Positions 28,068-37,092 of a stretch of DNA of 50,560 bases are shown here, piece by piece. The position numbers and the translations under genes were made by a program. Each line of letters begins with the position of its first letter. The stretch's first letter is position 1. The notes under the pieces are model-generated. The model was not told the DNA's origin. It ran no database searches and saw nothing but the letters and a program-made list of their open reading frames with translations. Source of the stretch: Alphaproteobacteria bacterium (lineage in GTDB: Bacteria > Pseudomonadota > Alphaproteobacteria > Micropepsales > Micropepsaceae); the NCBI GenBank assembly GCA_025924715.1, contig JAICHV010000027.1, positions 1 to 50,560 of the forward strand, written 5' to 3'.

Positions 28068-29218
28068 AGCATCACCGTGGCCACGGCCTGCGCCGCCAGG
28101 CCTTCGCGGCGTCCGGTATAACCCATGCCTTCGGTGGTGGTGGCTTTCACGCTGATCCTTTCCAAATCCAAACCCAATATCTCGGCGATGCGCGCCCGCA
28201 TGGCCTCGCGGTGCGGTCCGATCTTGGGCCGCTCGCAGATCAAGGTCACATCGCAGTGGACGATGCGCCCGCCTTTTGCGGCCACCAGCTTGGCGGCATG
28301 ATCCAGAAATTTCCAGCTCGGCGCGCCGCGCCAGCGCTCGTCGGTCGGCGGGAAATGCTGGCCGATATCCCCCGCCCCGATACAACCCAGCACCGCATCG
28401 GTCAGCGCATGCAAGCCGGCATCGGCATCGCTATGACCTTCCAGCCCGTGGTCATGGGGCACTTTCACGCCGCAGAGCCAGACATGGTCGCCGGCGGTGA
28501 AGCGATGCGCGTCATAACCCATCGCGGTGCGGGTCTCCCGGAGCGTAGCGTCAGCGGAGCGACCATCAGAAGAGCCCAGCAATTTGGCGGCCAGGGCGAA
28601 GTCTTTTTCCGTGGTGACTTTCAAATTTGTTTCCTCACCCGGCACCGCTTCGACCTTTATGCCGGCCAGCGTCGCCATCTCGACATCGTCGGTGACATCC
28701 TGCGCCGCATGGGCACGGTGCGCGGCCAGTATATCGGCGAAGCGAAAGCCTTGCGGGGTCTGGGCGCGGAACAGATCGTCGCGCGGCACCAGGCTCCAGC
28801 TTTCCCCCTCGCGGCGGCGCAGCGTATCGGCCACCGCCAGCATCGGGGCGGCGCCGCGCGCGCCCCCTTCCAAGGCCGCGATCACGCCATCGATCACCCG
28901 GCGCGACACCAAGGGACGGGCGGCGTCGTGAATCAGCACGAAATCGGGCCGCTCTTTTACCAGCGCTTCCAATCCCAGCCGGACCGAATCCTGGCGCCGG
29001 GCGCCGCCACAGACGGGCGCCGCGCCGGCGGGGAGGGCGGCCGCGTAAAGCGCCTCTTGTCCGGGGCCGATCACCATCGTCACCGGCAGCTCGCCAAAGG
29101 CCCCCGCCGTCCAGCCCAGCATGGGCTTGCCGGCCAGGGATTCATATTGTTTGGGCTGGGAGCGGCCGGCGCGCTCGCCCTTGCCGGCGGCGACAATCAG
29201 AACAGCGGTCTTCGGCAT
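28064..29218 (-). CDS. ispDF: Bifunctional IspD/IspF: MEP cytidylyltransferase and MEcPP synthase
   Basis: This 384-residue fusion covers two steps of the MEP isoprenoid pathway: CTP-dependent activation of MEP (IspD) and cyclisation to MEcPP (IspF). The IspD half (about 1-220) begins with the nucleotide loop AVLIVAAGKGERAGRSQPKQ. The IspF half (about 232-384) has the zinc motif MGYDAHRF, EGHSDADAGLHALTDA and the C-terminal KATTTEGMGYTGR. The linker carries a GC-rich repeat-like stretch described separately. ATG at 29218. It is divergent from ntrB across 121 bases and coupled to pgpA. Many alphaproteobacteria have dusB/nifR3 between ispDF and ntrB; here it is absent. Confidence 0.96.
   Translation of the reverse strand: MPKTAVLIVAAGKGERAGRSQPKQYESLAGKPMLGWTAGAFGELPVTMVIGPGQEALYAAALPAGAAPVCGGARRQDSVRLGLEALVKERPDFVLIHDAARPLVSRRVIDGVIAALEGGARGAAPMLAVADTLRRREGESWSLVPRDDLFRAQTPQGFRFADILAAHRAHAAQDVTDDVEMATLAGIKVEAVPGEETNLKVTTEKDFALAAKLLGSSDGRSADATLRETRTAMGYDAHRFTAGDHVWLCGVKVPHDHGLEGHSDADAGLHALTDAVLGCIGAGDIGQHFPPTDERWRGAPSWKFLDHAAKLVAAKGGRIVHCDVTLICERPKIGPHREAMRARIAEILGLDLERISVKATTTEGMGYTGRREGLAAQAVATVML
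28539..28564. repeat. Repeat-like GC-rich segment inside the IspD-IspF linker
   Basis: On the plus strand it reads CGGAGCGTAGCG followed by TCAGCGGAGCGACC. It resembles the AGCGGAGCGA and GCGCGGAGCG words in the other repeats of this window (3970-3980 and 31890-31900). It codes the linker residues around GRSADATLR. It may be a trace of a dispersed repeat tolerated between two enzyme domains; no full-length copy was seen. Confidence 0.3.
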
Positions 29219-29293
29219 CGTTCCCCCTTAGGGATAGCCGTAACATTTGTTTTGCCGCACTGCGATAAATCCTTTGCCTTCGCCACGATTGCC

Positions 29294-29299
29294 TATAAT
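29294..29299 (+). promoter_or_regulatory. Candidate -10 element for ntrB in the ispDF-ntrB gap
   Basis: A perfect TATAAT stands at 29294-29299 in an unusually AT-rich part of the 121-base divergent gap. A TTTGCC/TTGCCT sequence 14-15 bases upstream is a poorly spaced -35 candidate, so only the -10 is suggestive. A second TATAAA lies at 29320-29325. Confidence 0.3.
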
Positions 29300-29339
29300 G
29301 TTACCACAGATTTGTATTGTATAAATAATAGGCATTCGA

Positions 29340-30446
29340 TTGGTAAGCGTTCTTTCCAAGCTTCGTACCTCCGAACCGGCCGCCCCGGGCATGATCGCGG
29401 GCGCCTTGCCCATGCCGGTCCTCCTGATCGGGCCCGCCCAGGAGATCGTCTTCGTCAATCCCGCGGCCGAGCAGTTTTTCGACACCGGGGCCGGCCTTCT
29501 GCTGAAGCAATCGCTGGCGGATATTCTGCCGTTCGGTAGCCCCCTGTTCCAGCTCATCGCCCAGGTGCGCGAGCGCAATTCCTCCGCGGCCGAGCGCGAC
29601 GTCGATCTTTCCACGCCCCGGCATGGCGAGCGAATCGCCGATGTGACGGTCACGCCTTTGCCGGAGCCGGACGGCGTCTTGGTGGTGACCTTGCAGGAGC
29701 GCAGCCTGGCCCAGCGCATGGACCGCCAATTGCTGGCGCGGGGCGCGGTACGCTCGATGCACGGCATGGCCGCGGTGCTGGCGCATGAAATCAAGAACCC
29801 CCTGGCGGGGATTCGCGGCGCGGCGCAATTGCTGGAGGAAGCCCTGCCGCCCGACGAGCGCGAGATGACCCAGTTGATCGTGGCCGAGGCCGACCGTATT
29901 CGCGGGTTGATCGACCGCATGGAAGCCTTCGGCGACTCGCGCGCCTTTCCCCGCCATCCGGTCAATATCCACGAAGTCCTCGATCGGGTGCGCAAAGTGG
30001 CGGAGACCAGTTTCGCTCGCGGCGTCACCATCGTCGAAAGTTTCGATCCCTCGCTGCCGCAAGTGCTGGGCGACCGCGATCAGTTGATTCAGGTCTTCCT
30101 CAATCTGGTGCGCAATGCCGCCGATGCGCTGCCCGATAGCGGCGGAGAGATTACCTTGACGACCGGCTATCGTCCGGGTGTGCGCTTCGGCGCGCCGGTG
30201 GCGGGCGAGCGGTTGTCGCTGCCGTTGGAAGTTACCGTGCGCGACAACGGCTCGGGCGTCCCGGCCGATCTGATGCCCTATATCTTCGATCCTTTCGTCA
30301 CCACCAAAGTGCGCGGCACCGGCCTTGGTCTGGCGTTGGTCGCCAAGATCGTCGGCGATCATGGTGGCATGATCGAATGCGATAGCGTGCCCAGACGCAC
30401 CATCTTCCGGGTCTTGTTGCCCAAAGCCGCGACGGGAGACCTCTGA
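29340..30446 (+). CDS. ntrB: Nitrogen regulation sensor histidine kinase NtrB
   Basis: NtrB (GlnL) senses nitrogen status through PII proteins and phosphorylates or dephosphorylates NtrC in the cytoplasm. The 368-residue protein has a PAS domain (about 15-120, [20 protein letters not shown]), a HisKA domain with phospho-acceptor His149 in [17 protein letters not shown], and a HATPase domain with N box (NAADALP) and G boxes ([15 protein letters not shown]). There are no membrane segments. The start is taken as TTG at 29340 with AGG seven bases upstream; ATG at 29391 is an alternative that clips the PAS edge. The TGA stop overlaps the ntrC ATG (TGATG). Confidence 0.95.
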   Translation: MVSVLSKLRTSEPAAPGMIAGALPMPVLLIGPAQEIVFVNPAAEQFFDTGAGLLLKQSLADILPFGSPLFQLIAQVRERNSSAAERDVDLSTPRHGERIADVTVTPLPEPDGVLVVTLQERSLAQRMDRQLLARGAVRSMHGMAAVLAHEIKNPLAGIRGAAQLLEEALPPDEREMTQLIVAEADRIRGLIDRMEAFGDSRAFPRHPVNIHEVLDRVRKVAETSFARGVTIVESFDPSLPQVLGDRDQLIQVFLNLVRNAADALPDSGGEITLTTGYRPGVRFGAPVAGERLSLPLEVTVRDNGSGVPADLMPYIFDPFVTTKVRGTGLGLALVAKIVGDHGGMIECDSVPRRTIFRVLLPKAATGDL

Positions 30447-31891
30447 TGCCTGCCACCGTTCTTGTTTGCGACGATGACAGCGCCATCCGCACCGTGCTGA
30501 ACCAGGCACTGGGCCGCGCCGGCTATGACGTGCGCACCACCGGCACCGCCGCGGGGCTGTGGCGCTGGATTTCCGCCGGCGACGGCAATCTGGTGATCAC
30601 CGATGTGGTGCTGCCGGACGAAAGCGGCTTCGACCTCATTCCCCGCATCAAGCGGCTGCGGCCCGAATTGCCGGTGGTGGTGATGAGCGCGCAGAATACG
30701 CTGCTTACCGCGATCACCGCGGCCGAACGCGGCGCATTCGAATATCTGCCCAAGCCCTTCGACCTCAAAGAGCTCACCAGCGTCGTGCAGCGCGCTTTGG
30801 CCAGTCCGGGCAATCGCCGCCCCGATGCCACGGTCGCGGCCAGCGAGGAGCGTCTGCCGCTGATCGGCCGCTCGCCGGCGATGCAGGAAATCTACCGCGT
30901 CATCGCCCGGCTGACCCAAACCGATCTCACCGTGATGATCATGGGGGAGAGCGGCACCGGCAAGGAACTGGTCGCCCGCGCCCTGCATGATTACGGCAAG
31001 CGCCGCCATGGCACCTTCGTTGCCGTCAATATGGCGGCGATTCCCAAAGAACTGGTCGAGAGCGAATTGTTCGGCCATGAACGCGGCGCCTTTACCGGCG
31101 CGACCAATCGCGGCGTGGGGCGCTTCGAGCAGGCCGAAGGCGGCACGCTGTTTCTGGATGAGATCGGCGACATGCCGCTGGAGGCGCAGACCCGTTTGCT
31201 GCGCGTCTTGCAGCAAGGCGAATACACCACCGTGGGCGGGCGCACGCCGATCAAGACCGATGTGCGCATCATCGCGGCCACCAATCGCGACCTGCGCCAG
31301 TTGATCAGCCAGGGCCTGTTCCGGGAGGATCTCTATTACCGCCTGAACGTGGTACCGCTGCGCCTGCCGCCCTTGCGCGAGCGGGTGGAGGACATTCCCG
31401 ATCTGGTGCGCCATTTCCTGCGCAAGGCGGAAGACGAGGGCCTGCCGGCCAAGACGCTGGACAATGAAGGCCTCGAAACGCTGCGCCGTCACCGCTGGCC
31501 CGGCAATGTGCGCGAGCTGGAAAATCTTATCCGCCGCCTGGCGGTGCTGCATTCGGGCGACGCCATCCCCGCCAGCGCCATCGGCGAGGAATTGAAAGAA
31601 CCGGCGCGTGCCTTCGCCATCGATGAAGGCGAGGAGAATGTCACCCTGTCATCCTCGGTGGAGCATTTCCTCACCCGCTATTTCAACGAACATGGCGACC
31701 GCCTGCCGCCGGCCGGGGTCTATGACCGCATCCTGCATGAAGTGGAGCGGCCGCTCATCTCGATCTGCCTGGCGGCGACCCGGGGAAACCAGATCCGCGC
31801 CGCCCAGCTTCTGGGGCTGAACCGCAATACCCTGCGCAAGAAGATCCGCGATCTGGGGTTGGAGGTTATTAAGGGGCTTCGAAGCGACTAG
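30446..31891 (+). CDS. ntrC: Nitrogen regulation response regulator NtrC
   Basis: NtrC is a sigma-54-dependent activator of nitrogen-assimilation genes. The 481-residue protein has a receiver domain (1 to about 120) with phospho-acceptor Asp53 in [12 protein letters not shown] central AAA+ domain (about 140-375) carries GESGTGKE and the sigma-54 contact loop GAFTGA (214-219). A Fis-type helix-turn-helix sits at the C-terminus (about 430-481, [20 protein letters not shown]). All functional motifs are present. It overlaps ntrB by one base. The last two sense codons and the TAG stop lie inside the first copy of a 77-bp tandem duplication. Confidence 0.97.
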   Translation: MPATVLVCDDDSAIRTVLNQALGRAGYDVRTTGTAAGLWRWISAGDGNLVITDVVLPDESGFDLIPRIKRLRPELPVVVMSAQNTLLTAITAAERGAFEYLPKPFDLKELTSVVQRALASPGNRRPDATVAASEERLPLIGRSPAMQEIYRVIARLTQTDLTVMIMGESGTGKELVARALHDYGKRRHGTFVAVNMAAIPKELVESELFGHERGAFTGATNRGVGRFEQAEGGTLFLDEIGDMPLEAQTRLLRVLQQGEYTTVGGRTPIKTDVRIIAATNRDLRQLISQGLFREDLYYRLNVVPLRLPPLRERVEDIPDLVRHFLRKAEDEGLPAKTLDNEGLETLRRHRWPGNVRELENLIRRLAVLHSGDAIPASAIGEELKEPARAFAIDEGEENVTLSSSVEHFLTRYFNEHGDRLPPAGVYDRILHEVERPLISICLAATRGNQIRAAQLLGLNRNTLRKKIRDLGLEVIKGLRSD

Positions 31892-32045
31892 CGCGGAGCG
31901 CTATTCGCTTCGAAGCGGCGCAGGGCCCGCGCGATAGCGCAGTGAGGGCCCGAGCCCGGGACAGAGGAGCGACTAGCGCGGAGCGCTATTCGCTTCGAAG
32001 CGGCGCAGGGCCCGCGCGATAGCGCAATGAGGGCCCGAGCCCGGG
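31884..32045. repeat. Tandem duplication of a 77-bp palindromic unit (ntrC-ntrY gap)
   Basis: Copy 1 is 31884-31960 and copy 2 is 31969-32045. They differ at one base (GCAGTGAGGG against GCAATGAGGG) and are separated by eight bases (ACAGAGGA), a period of 85. Each copy contains the perfect 12-base palindrome CGCTTCGAAGCG (31906-31917 and 31991-32002) and other GC-rich complementary arms. A related CTTCGAAGCG sits just upstream inside ntrC at 31877-31886. Copy 1 includes the ntrC stop codon. It is probably a recent duplication of a dispersed extragenic palindrome and could shape the mRNA between ntrC and ntrY. Confidence 0.85.
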
Positions 32046-32233
32046 GCTGCCGGGGCCAAGCTGCATTCCAGGCTAAAAACGGGTTCCTACGACCACAGGG
32101 GCCAGTAACCCTGTTGTAGAATTGCATCGCTGCATTCTTGCAACAGCCGCCAGTGTGGCTAAACTGTCGCAAATCGGGAAGGGTTAATCGCCGGTCACCG
32201 GCCCCAACACGGATCGCGCATATCTCGGACTCA
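31892..32233. other. Long ntrC-ntrY intergenic region
   Basis: This 342-base gap holds most of the tandem repeat (to 32045), then about 190 bases of unique DNA with a 34-base dyad at 32112-32145. A weak sigma-54-like match lies at 32156-32171 (TGGC, a ten-base interval, then GC). The spacing and signals suggest that ntrYX has its own promoter. An open frame that runs into ntrY from 32138 shows no coding features before the ATG at 32234. Confidence 0.6.
32112..32145. promoter_or_regulatory. 34-bp imperfect dyad upstream of ntrY, candidate operator
   Basis: The left arm TGTTGTAGAATTGCA (32112-32126) and right arm TGCATTCTTGCAACA (32131-32145) flank TCGC. Perfect sub-arms TGTTG/CAACA, AGAA/TTCT and TGCA/TGCA pair after single-base offsets. 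The size and position, about 90 bases before ntrY, suit a regulator binding site or a stable RNA hairpin. The binding protein is unknown; NtrX autoregulation is one guess. Confidence 0.45.
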
Positions 32234-34474
32234 ATGGTCATAGCTCGCGGCCGCGAAATCATTCGGGCGGCCTCCCGCCCGTCGCTGCTGGCGGCGGCGG
32301 TTGGCGTGCTGGCGGTCGCTTCCGGCGCGGTCACCTATGCCTTGCTTTCGGGTTTGACATCCTACACCCCCGGTTCGGGCGCCTTGCTGGCCATGCTGGT
32401 GGTCAATCTGGGCCTGGGCCTCAGCCTTGGCGGTTTGATCGGCTGGCGCCTGGTGCGGCTTTGGGCGACACGCAAATCCGGCCAGGCCGGGGCGCGGCTG
32501 CATGTGCGCCTGGTCACCTGGTTCTCCGCCATCGCAGTGGTGCCCGCCATCCTGGTGGCGGTGTTCGCCAGCGTCACGCTGAACCTGGGCATGGACGCGA
32601 TGTTCTCCGGCCAGGTGAAGGCGGCCCTGAACACCTCGGTCAGCGTCTCCCAGGCCTATGTCCGGGACCATGCGTCCAGCATCGAAAGCGACGTCGTCGC
32701 CATCGCCGAGGCCATCCAGAGCGATCCCAAACTGTTCGATGAAAACCAGCATGTGCGGGCGGTGCAATTCATCGACCGGCTGAAACAGCTGACATCCGAC
32801 CGCGGCCTGCGCGCCTCTTACATTTTGGACAATCACGGCATCGCCATCATCTCGACCCAGCCGCCCGGCACCAATGATCCCAAACCGGTCTCGGCCCGGG
32901 ACCTGATGGATGCCAGCCATGGGGTGATCCCCATCGACGCGAGCGCCCAGGATGGCAAGGTCACCGCCCTGATCAAACTGCAGAAGCTCAACGACGCTTA
33001 TCTGGAAGTGCTGCGCAATGTCGATCCGCGCATCTTCGCCTATTACAAGCAGAACCGGCAGGCGGTGAAGGATTATACCCGGCTGAATGACAGCCGGCTG
33101 CGCTACCAACTGGTGTTCGCGGCGCTTTATGCGCTGGTCTCCCTGGTCGTGTTGCTGGCGGCGATCTGGTCGGGGCTTTGGGCCGCCAACCGGCTGGTGC
33201 GGCCGATCTCCAGCCTGATCGGCGCCGCCGAGCGGGTCACCGAAGGCGATCTCACCGCGCAGGTTCCGATCGAGCGCGACGACGACGAAATCGGCAGCCT
33301 GGGCCTGGCGTTCAATCGTATGACCCAGCAACTGGCCGCCCAGCGCGGCGATCTGGTCAGCGCCAACCGCCAGATCGACGAACGCCGGCGCTTCACCGAA
33401 ACCGTGTTGTCCGGCGTCAGCGCCGGCGTCATCGGCCTGGACCATGACGGCACCATCACCATCGTCAACCGCGCCGCAGCCCGGTTGTTGGGCGGACAGC
33501 CCGAAGACATTGCGGGCCGGCATTACTCCGATAGCGTGCCGGAACTGGCGGCGCTGATCCGCCGCGCCATCAGCGAGCCGGTGGGCCGCGCCGGCGGCGA
33601 AGTGGTGATCAAGCGCAGCGGCGCCCCGCGCGCCCTCAGCGTCCAAGTGTCGAGCGAACGCGGTCCCGCCTCGGCCGGCTTTGTCGTCACTTTCGACGAC
33701 ATCACCGATCTGGTCTCGGCCCAGCGCACCGCGGCCTGGGCCGATGTGGCGCGGCGCATCGCCCATGAAATCAAGAATCCGCTCACCCCGATCCAGCTTT
33801 CGGCCGAGCGGCTCAAGCGCAAATATATGGGCGAGGTAACCTCCGACCCCGACATTTTCCGCCAATGCATCGACACCATTGTCCGCCAGGTCGGCGATAT
33901 CGGCCGCATGGTGGACGAATTCTCGTCCTTCGCCCGCATGCCGACGCCGGTGATGCGGCGCGAGAATGCCGCCGAGCTGGTGCAGCAGGCGGTCTTCCTG
34001 CAGCGCGTCGCCCATCCCGAAATCGTCTTTTCGGTGAGCGCGCCCAAAGAGGCGGTGCATTTCGAAGGCGATGGCCGGCTGATCGCCCAGGCCCTCACCA
34101 ATGTGCTCAAGAATGCCGGCGAAAGCATCGCCGCCCGCCAGGCCAAAGGCGACACCGCGCCGGGCCGCATCCAGGTGGCGGTGGAACTGCGCGGGCCGAT
34201 GCTGGCCTTCACCGTCACGGATAACGGCGTCGGCCTGCCGCCCGAGCATCGTCACCGCCTCACCGAACCTTATGTGACCACCCGCGCCAAGGGCACGGGT
34301 CTGGGCCTGGCCATCGTCCGCAAGATCATGGAGGACCATGGCGGCGAAATCGCGCTCAACGATGCCCCGGGCGGGGTCGGGGCCGAGGTCACTCTCACAT
34401 TCCCGCTGGTACAAAAGAATTTGCGTCAGAAAGGCACTGAAGATGAGCAAAAACGGATCGCTGATCGCGTCTGA
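32234..34474 (+). CDS. ntrY: Sensor histidine kinase NtrY
   Basis: NtrY is the membrane sensor of the NtrYX pair, linked in alphaproteobacteria to nitrogen metabolism and, in some species, redox and low-oxygen control. The 746-residue protein has membrane segments near residues 12-35, 42-65 and 85-110, an extracytoplasmic sensor region (about 110-290) and a fourth segment near 290-315. A HAMP linker (RLVRPISSLIGAAERVTEGD), a PAS domain, a HisKA with His511 ([19 protein letters not shown]) and a HATPase domain follow. ATG at 32234 gives a family-like N-terminus, with a modest CGGA site. Its 3' end overlaps ntrX by 32 bases. Confidence 0.95.
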   Translation: MVIARGREIIRAASRPSLLAAAVGVLAVASGAVTYALLSGLTSYTPGSGALLAMLVVNLGLGLSLGGLIGWRLVRLWATRKSGQAGARLHVRLVTWFSAIAVVPAILVAVFASVTLNLGMDAMFSGQVKAALNTSVSVSQAYVRDHASSIESDVVAIAEAIQSDPKLFDENQHVRAVQFIDRLKQLTSDRGLRASYILDNHGIAIISTQPPGTNDPKPVSARDLMDASHGVIPIDASAQDGKVTALIKLQKLNDAYLEVLRNVDPRIFAYYKQNRQAVKDYTRLNDSRLRYQLVFAALYALVSLVVLLAAIWSGLWAANRLVRPISSLIGAAERVTEGDLTAQVPIERDDDEIGSLGLAFNRMTQQLAAQRGDLVSANRQIDERRRFTETVLSGVSAGVIGLDHDGTITIVNRAAARLLGGQPEDIAGRHYSDSVPELAALIRRAISEPVGRAGGEVVIKRSGAPRALSVQVSSERGPASAGFVVTFDDITDLVSAQRTAAWADVARRIAHEIKNPLTPIQLSAERLKRKYMGEVTSDPDIFRQCIDTIVRQVGDIGRMVDEFSSFARMPTPVMRRENAAELVQQAVFLQRVAHPEIVFSVSAPKEAVHFEGDGRLIAQALTNVLKNAGESIAARQAKGDTAPGRIQVAVELRGPMLAFTVTDNGVGLPPEHRHRLTEPYVTTRAKGTGLGLAIVRKIMEDHGGEIALNDAPGGVGAEVTLTFPLVQKNLRQKGTEDEQKRIADRV

Positions 34475-35846
34475 AATCCTGGTGGTCGACGACGAAGAGG
34501 ATATCCGCGACTTGATCTCGGGCATCCTCAGCGACGAGGGCTATGAAACCCGCACCGCCGGCGACAGCGACGGTGCCTTGGCGGCCGTCAAATCGCGCCG
34601 GCCGCAATTGGTCATTCTCGACATCTGGCTGCAGGGCTCCAAGCTCGACGGCATCCAGGTGCTCGATGCCTTGAAGCGCGAGCATCCCGATCTGCCGGTG
34701 ATCATGATTTCCGGCCACGGCACGATCGAGACCGCGGTCGCCTCCATCAAGAAAGGCGCCTACGACTTCATCGAAAAGCCTTTCAAGGCCGACCGGCTGC
34801 TGCATGTCACCGAACGGGCGCTGGAATCGGCGCGCCTCAAACGCGAGATTCAGGAATTGAAACTCAAGGCCGGCGACGAAGGCGAGCTGATCGGCCAATC
34901 CTCGCCGATCGCCCAGTTGCGGGCCCTGGTCGAAAAGATCGCCCCCACCAACAGCCGGGTGCTGATTTCCGGCCCCGCCGGCTCCGGCAAGGAAGTGGCG
35001 GCGCGGCTGGTGCATGCCCGTTCGCGCCGCGCCGGCAATGCCTTTGTGGCGATCAATTGCGCCACCATGGCGCCGGACCGGATCGAATCCGAATTGTTCG
35101 GGGTGGAAAGCGGCGATGCGCCGCGCAAGACCGGGCTGTTCGAGCTCGCCCATAACGGTACGCTGTATCTGGACGAAGTCTCCGACATGCCGCTGGAGAC
35201 CCAGGGCAAGATCCTGCGCGTCTTGATCGACCAGACCTTCACCCGCATCGGCGGCACCACCCGGGTGCAGGTCGACGCAAGGGTGATCTGTTCCACCACC
35301 CGCGATTTGCGCGCCGAAACCGAAGCCGGGCGTTTCCGCGAAGACCTTTATCACCGCTTGAATGTGGTGCCGGTGCGGGTGCCGTCCCTGGCCGAGCGGC
35401 GCGACGACATTCCCGCCCTGATCGCCCATTTCATGAAGCGTCTGTCCACCGCCGGGGGGCTGCCCATGCGCTCGATCGGCGACGACGCCATGGCCGTGCT
35501 GCAGGCCCATAGCTGGCCCGGCAATGTGCGCCAGTTGCGCAATATCGTGGAGCGGCTGTTGATTCTGGCCAGCGACGACCTCACCGAAGCGGTCAGCGCC
35601 GATCTTCTGCCCACCGATCTGGGCAGCAATGGCGGCTGGGCCGGCGGCAAGAGCGGCGATCTGGTGATCTCGCTGCCGCTGCGCGAGGCCCGCGAGATTT
35701 TCGAGCGCGATTATCTGATGGCCCAGATCAACCGCTTCGGCGGCAACATTTCGCGCACCGCCGCCTTTATCGGCATGGAGCGCTCGGCGTTGCATCGAAA
35801 GCTCAAATCCTTAGGGGTGGGGTCGGCGCAGCCTTTCAATGCCTGA
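34443..35846 (+). CDS. ntrX: Response regulator NtrX
   Basis: NtrX is the partner of NtrY. The 467-residue protein has a receiver domain with phospho-acceptor Asp60 (LVILDIWLQGS), an AAA+ domain (about 145-370) with the Walker A-like SGPAGSGKEVA, and a C-terminal Fis-type helix-turn-helix (GGNISRTAAFIGMERSALH). The sigma-54 contact loop GAFTGA is absent; the corresponding region reads around SGDAPRKTGLFELAH. That is usual for alphaproteobacterial NtrX, which is thought to act without sigma-54. ATG at 34443 lies inside the ntrY coding end, and the stop overlaps the next gene by eight bases. Confidence 0.95.
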   Translation: MSKNGSLIASEILVVDDEEDIRDLISGILSDEGYETRTAGDSDGALAAVKSRRPQLVILDIWLQGSKLDGIQVLDALKREHPDLPVIMISGHGTIETAVASIKKGAYDFIEKPFKADRLLHVTERALESARLKREIQELKLKAGDEGELIGQSSPIAQLRALVEKIAPTNSRVLISGPAGSGKEVAARLVHARSRRAGNAFVAINCATMAPDRIESELFGVESGDAPRKTGLFELAHNGTLYLDEVSDMPLETQGKILRVLIDQTFTRIGGTTRVQVDARVICSTTRDLRAETEAGRFREDLYHRLNVVPVRVPSLAERRDDIPALIAHFMKRLSTAGGLPMRSIGDDAMAVLQAHSWPGNVRQLRNIVERLLILASDDLTEAVSADLLPTDLGSNGGWAGGKSGDLVISLPLREAREIFERDYLMAQINRFGGNISRTAAFIGMERSALHRKLKSLGVGSAQPFNA

Positions 35847-36741
35847 TACCGCCATGAAAAAATGGTCCGAGAGCCGGGCCCCCGCCGGCCGCTATGCCTA
35901 TGTCAATGGCCGTTATCTGCGCCATGGCGAGGCTTGCGTTCATGTCGAGGACCGCGGGCTGCAGTTGGGCGAGGCCATCTATGAAGTCTGCAATCTGCGT
36001 CACGGAAGGTTGATCGACGAAGAACCGCATCTGGACCGGATGGAACGGTCGCTGCGCGAGATCGCGGTTGCCATGCCGCTGTCGCGCGCGGCGCTGAAAT
36101 CGGTGATGCGCGAGCTGATCGCCCGCAACCGCATCAAGGACGGGCTGCTTTATATTCAGGTCTCACGCGGCGCCGCCAAGCGTGACCATGTCCCGCCCGC
36201 CAATATGGGCCGGCCGACCTTGATCATCACCTTGCGGCCGCAAGACCTTGCCGGATTGGAAAAACGCATGGCGCAGGGCGTCGCGGTATCGACCCAGCCC
36301 GATATCCGCTGGGGCCGGCGCGACATCAAGACCACCAATCTGCTGCCCAATGTGATGGCCAAGGTGGCGGCCAAGAAGAAAGGCGCTTTCGAAGCCTGGC
36401 TGGTGGAGGGGGGCAAAATCACCGAAGGCTCGTCCACCAATGCCTGGATTGTCACCGCCGATGGCGAGATCGTCACACGCGATCTTTCCAGCGCCATCCT
36501 GGCGGGCGTCACCCGCAAGCTGATTTTGGAAGCCGCCGCCGAAGCCCAGATGAAAGTGAGCGAGCGCGCCTTCACCCTGGAGGAAGCGAAGTCCGCGCGG
36601 GAGGCTTTTATCTCCTCGGCCACCGGCGCCTGTGTTCCAGTTGTCACAATCGACGACGCCCCCGTCGGCGATGGGCGCCCCGGACCCCTGACGCGGCGGC
36701 TGGGTACGCTTTACGCCCGTAAAACCGGCCTCGAGGGTTAG
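35839..36741 (+). CDS. D-amino-acid transaminase (class IV aminotransferase)
   Basis: This class IV PLP aminotransferase of 300 residues is most like D-amino-acid transaminase (Dat), which makes D-glutamate or D-alanine for peptidoglycan. Motifs are [12 protein letters not shown] and [13 protein letters not shown] at the N-terminus, the PLP Lys164 in [11 protein letters not shown], and [12 protein letters not shown]. Branched-chain or aminodeoxychorismate lyase activity is less likely but cannot be excluded. ATG at 35839 overlaps the ntrX stop by eight bases, so the gene is coupled to ntrX. A gene of this family between ntrX and hfq is a recurring alphaproteobacterial arrangement. Confidence 0.88.
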   Translation: MPDTAMKKWSESRAPAGRYAYVNGRYLRHGEACVHVEDRGLQLGEAIYEVCNLRHGRLIDEEPHLDRMERSLREIAVAMPLSRAALKSVMRELIARNRIKDGLLYIQVSRGAAKRDHVPPANMGRPTLIITLRPQDLAGLEKRMAQGVAVSTQPDIRWGRRDIKTTNLLPNVMAKVAAKKKGAFEAWLVEGGKITEGSSTNAWIVTADGEIVTRDLSSAILAGVTRKLILEAAAEAQMKVSERAFTLEEAKSAREAFISSATGACVPVVTIDDAPVGDGRPGPLTRRLGTLYARKTGLEG

Positions 36742-36832
36742 AAACCGCGCCGATTCCCCCCTTTCGCAATTGCAGCAATGCTCTATGGTGATCCCAGCCG
36801 AATGCTCCACGGCTCCCCTGGAGCGCATAACA

Positions 36833-37090
36833 ATGGGCAAACCCATGAGTGAAAAACAACAAAACCTGCAGGACACGTTTCTCAACGCCGTCCGCAAAAG
36901 CAAAGCCGCCGTCACCATCTTCCTGGTCAATGGCGTAAAGCTGCAGGGCAATATCACCTGGTTCGACAATTTCTGCGTGTTACTGCGTCGCGACGGTCAG
37001 GCCCAGCTTGTCTATAAGCACGCGATCTCGACCGTGATGCCGATGGGCCCGATCCAGCTTCAGGAAGAAGCGGCGCACGAGTCGGCATAG
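36833..37090 (+). CDS. hfq: RNA chaperone Hfq
   Basis: Hfq is a hexameric RNA chaperone that pairs small RNAs with mRNAs. The 85-residue protein has the Sm1 region ([36 protein letters not shown]) and the Sm2 motif with YKHAIST. The tail is short, as in alphaproteobacteria. ATG at 36833 has GGAG nine bases upstream; ATG at 36845 ([10 protein letters not shown]) matches many family starts and may be the true one. It follows dat by 91 bases and precedes hflX by two bases, the classical hfq-hflX pair. Confidence 0.97.
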   Translation: MGKPMSEKQQNLQDTFLNAVRKSKAAVTIFLVNGVKLQGNITWFDNFCVLLRRDGQAQLVYKHAISTVMPMGPIQLQEEAAHESA

Positions 37091-37092
37091 GT

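Noticed and set aside
34443..35846. NtrX lacks the sigma-54 GAFTGA loop, which looked like a loss of function
   Set aside because: This is the normal state of alphaproteobacterial NtrX and not a defect.
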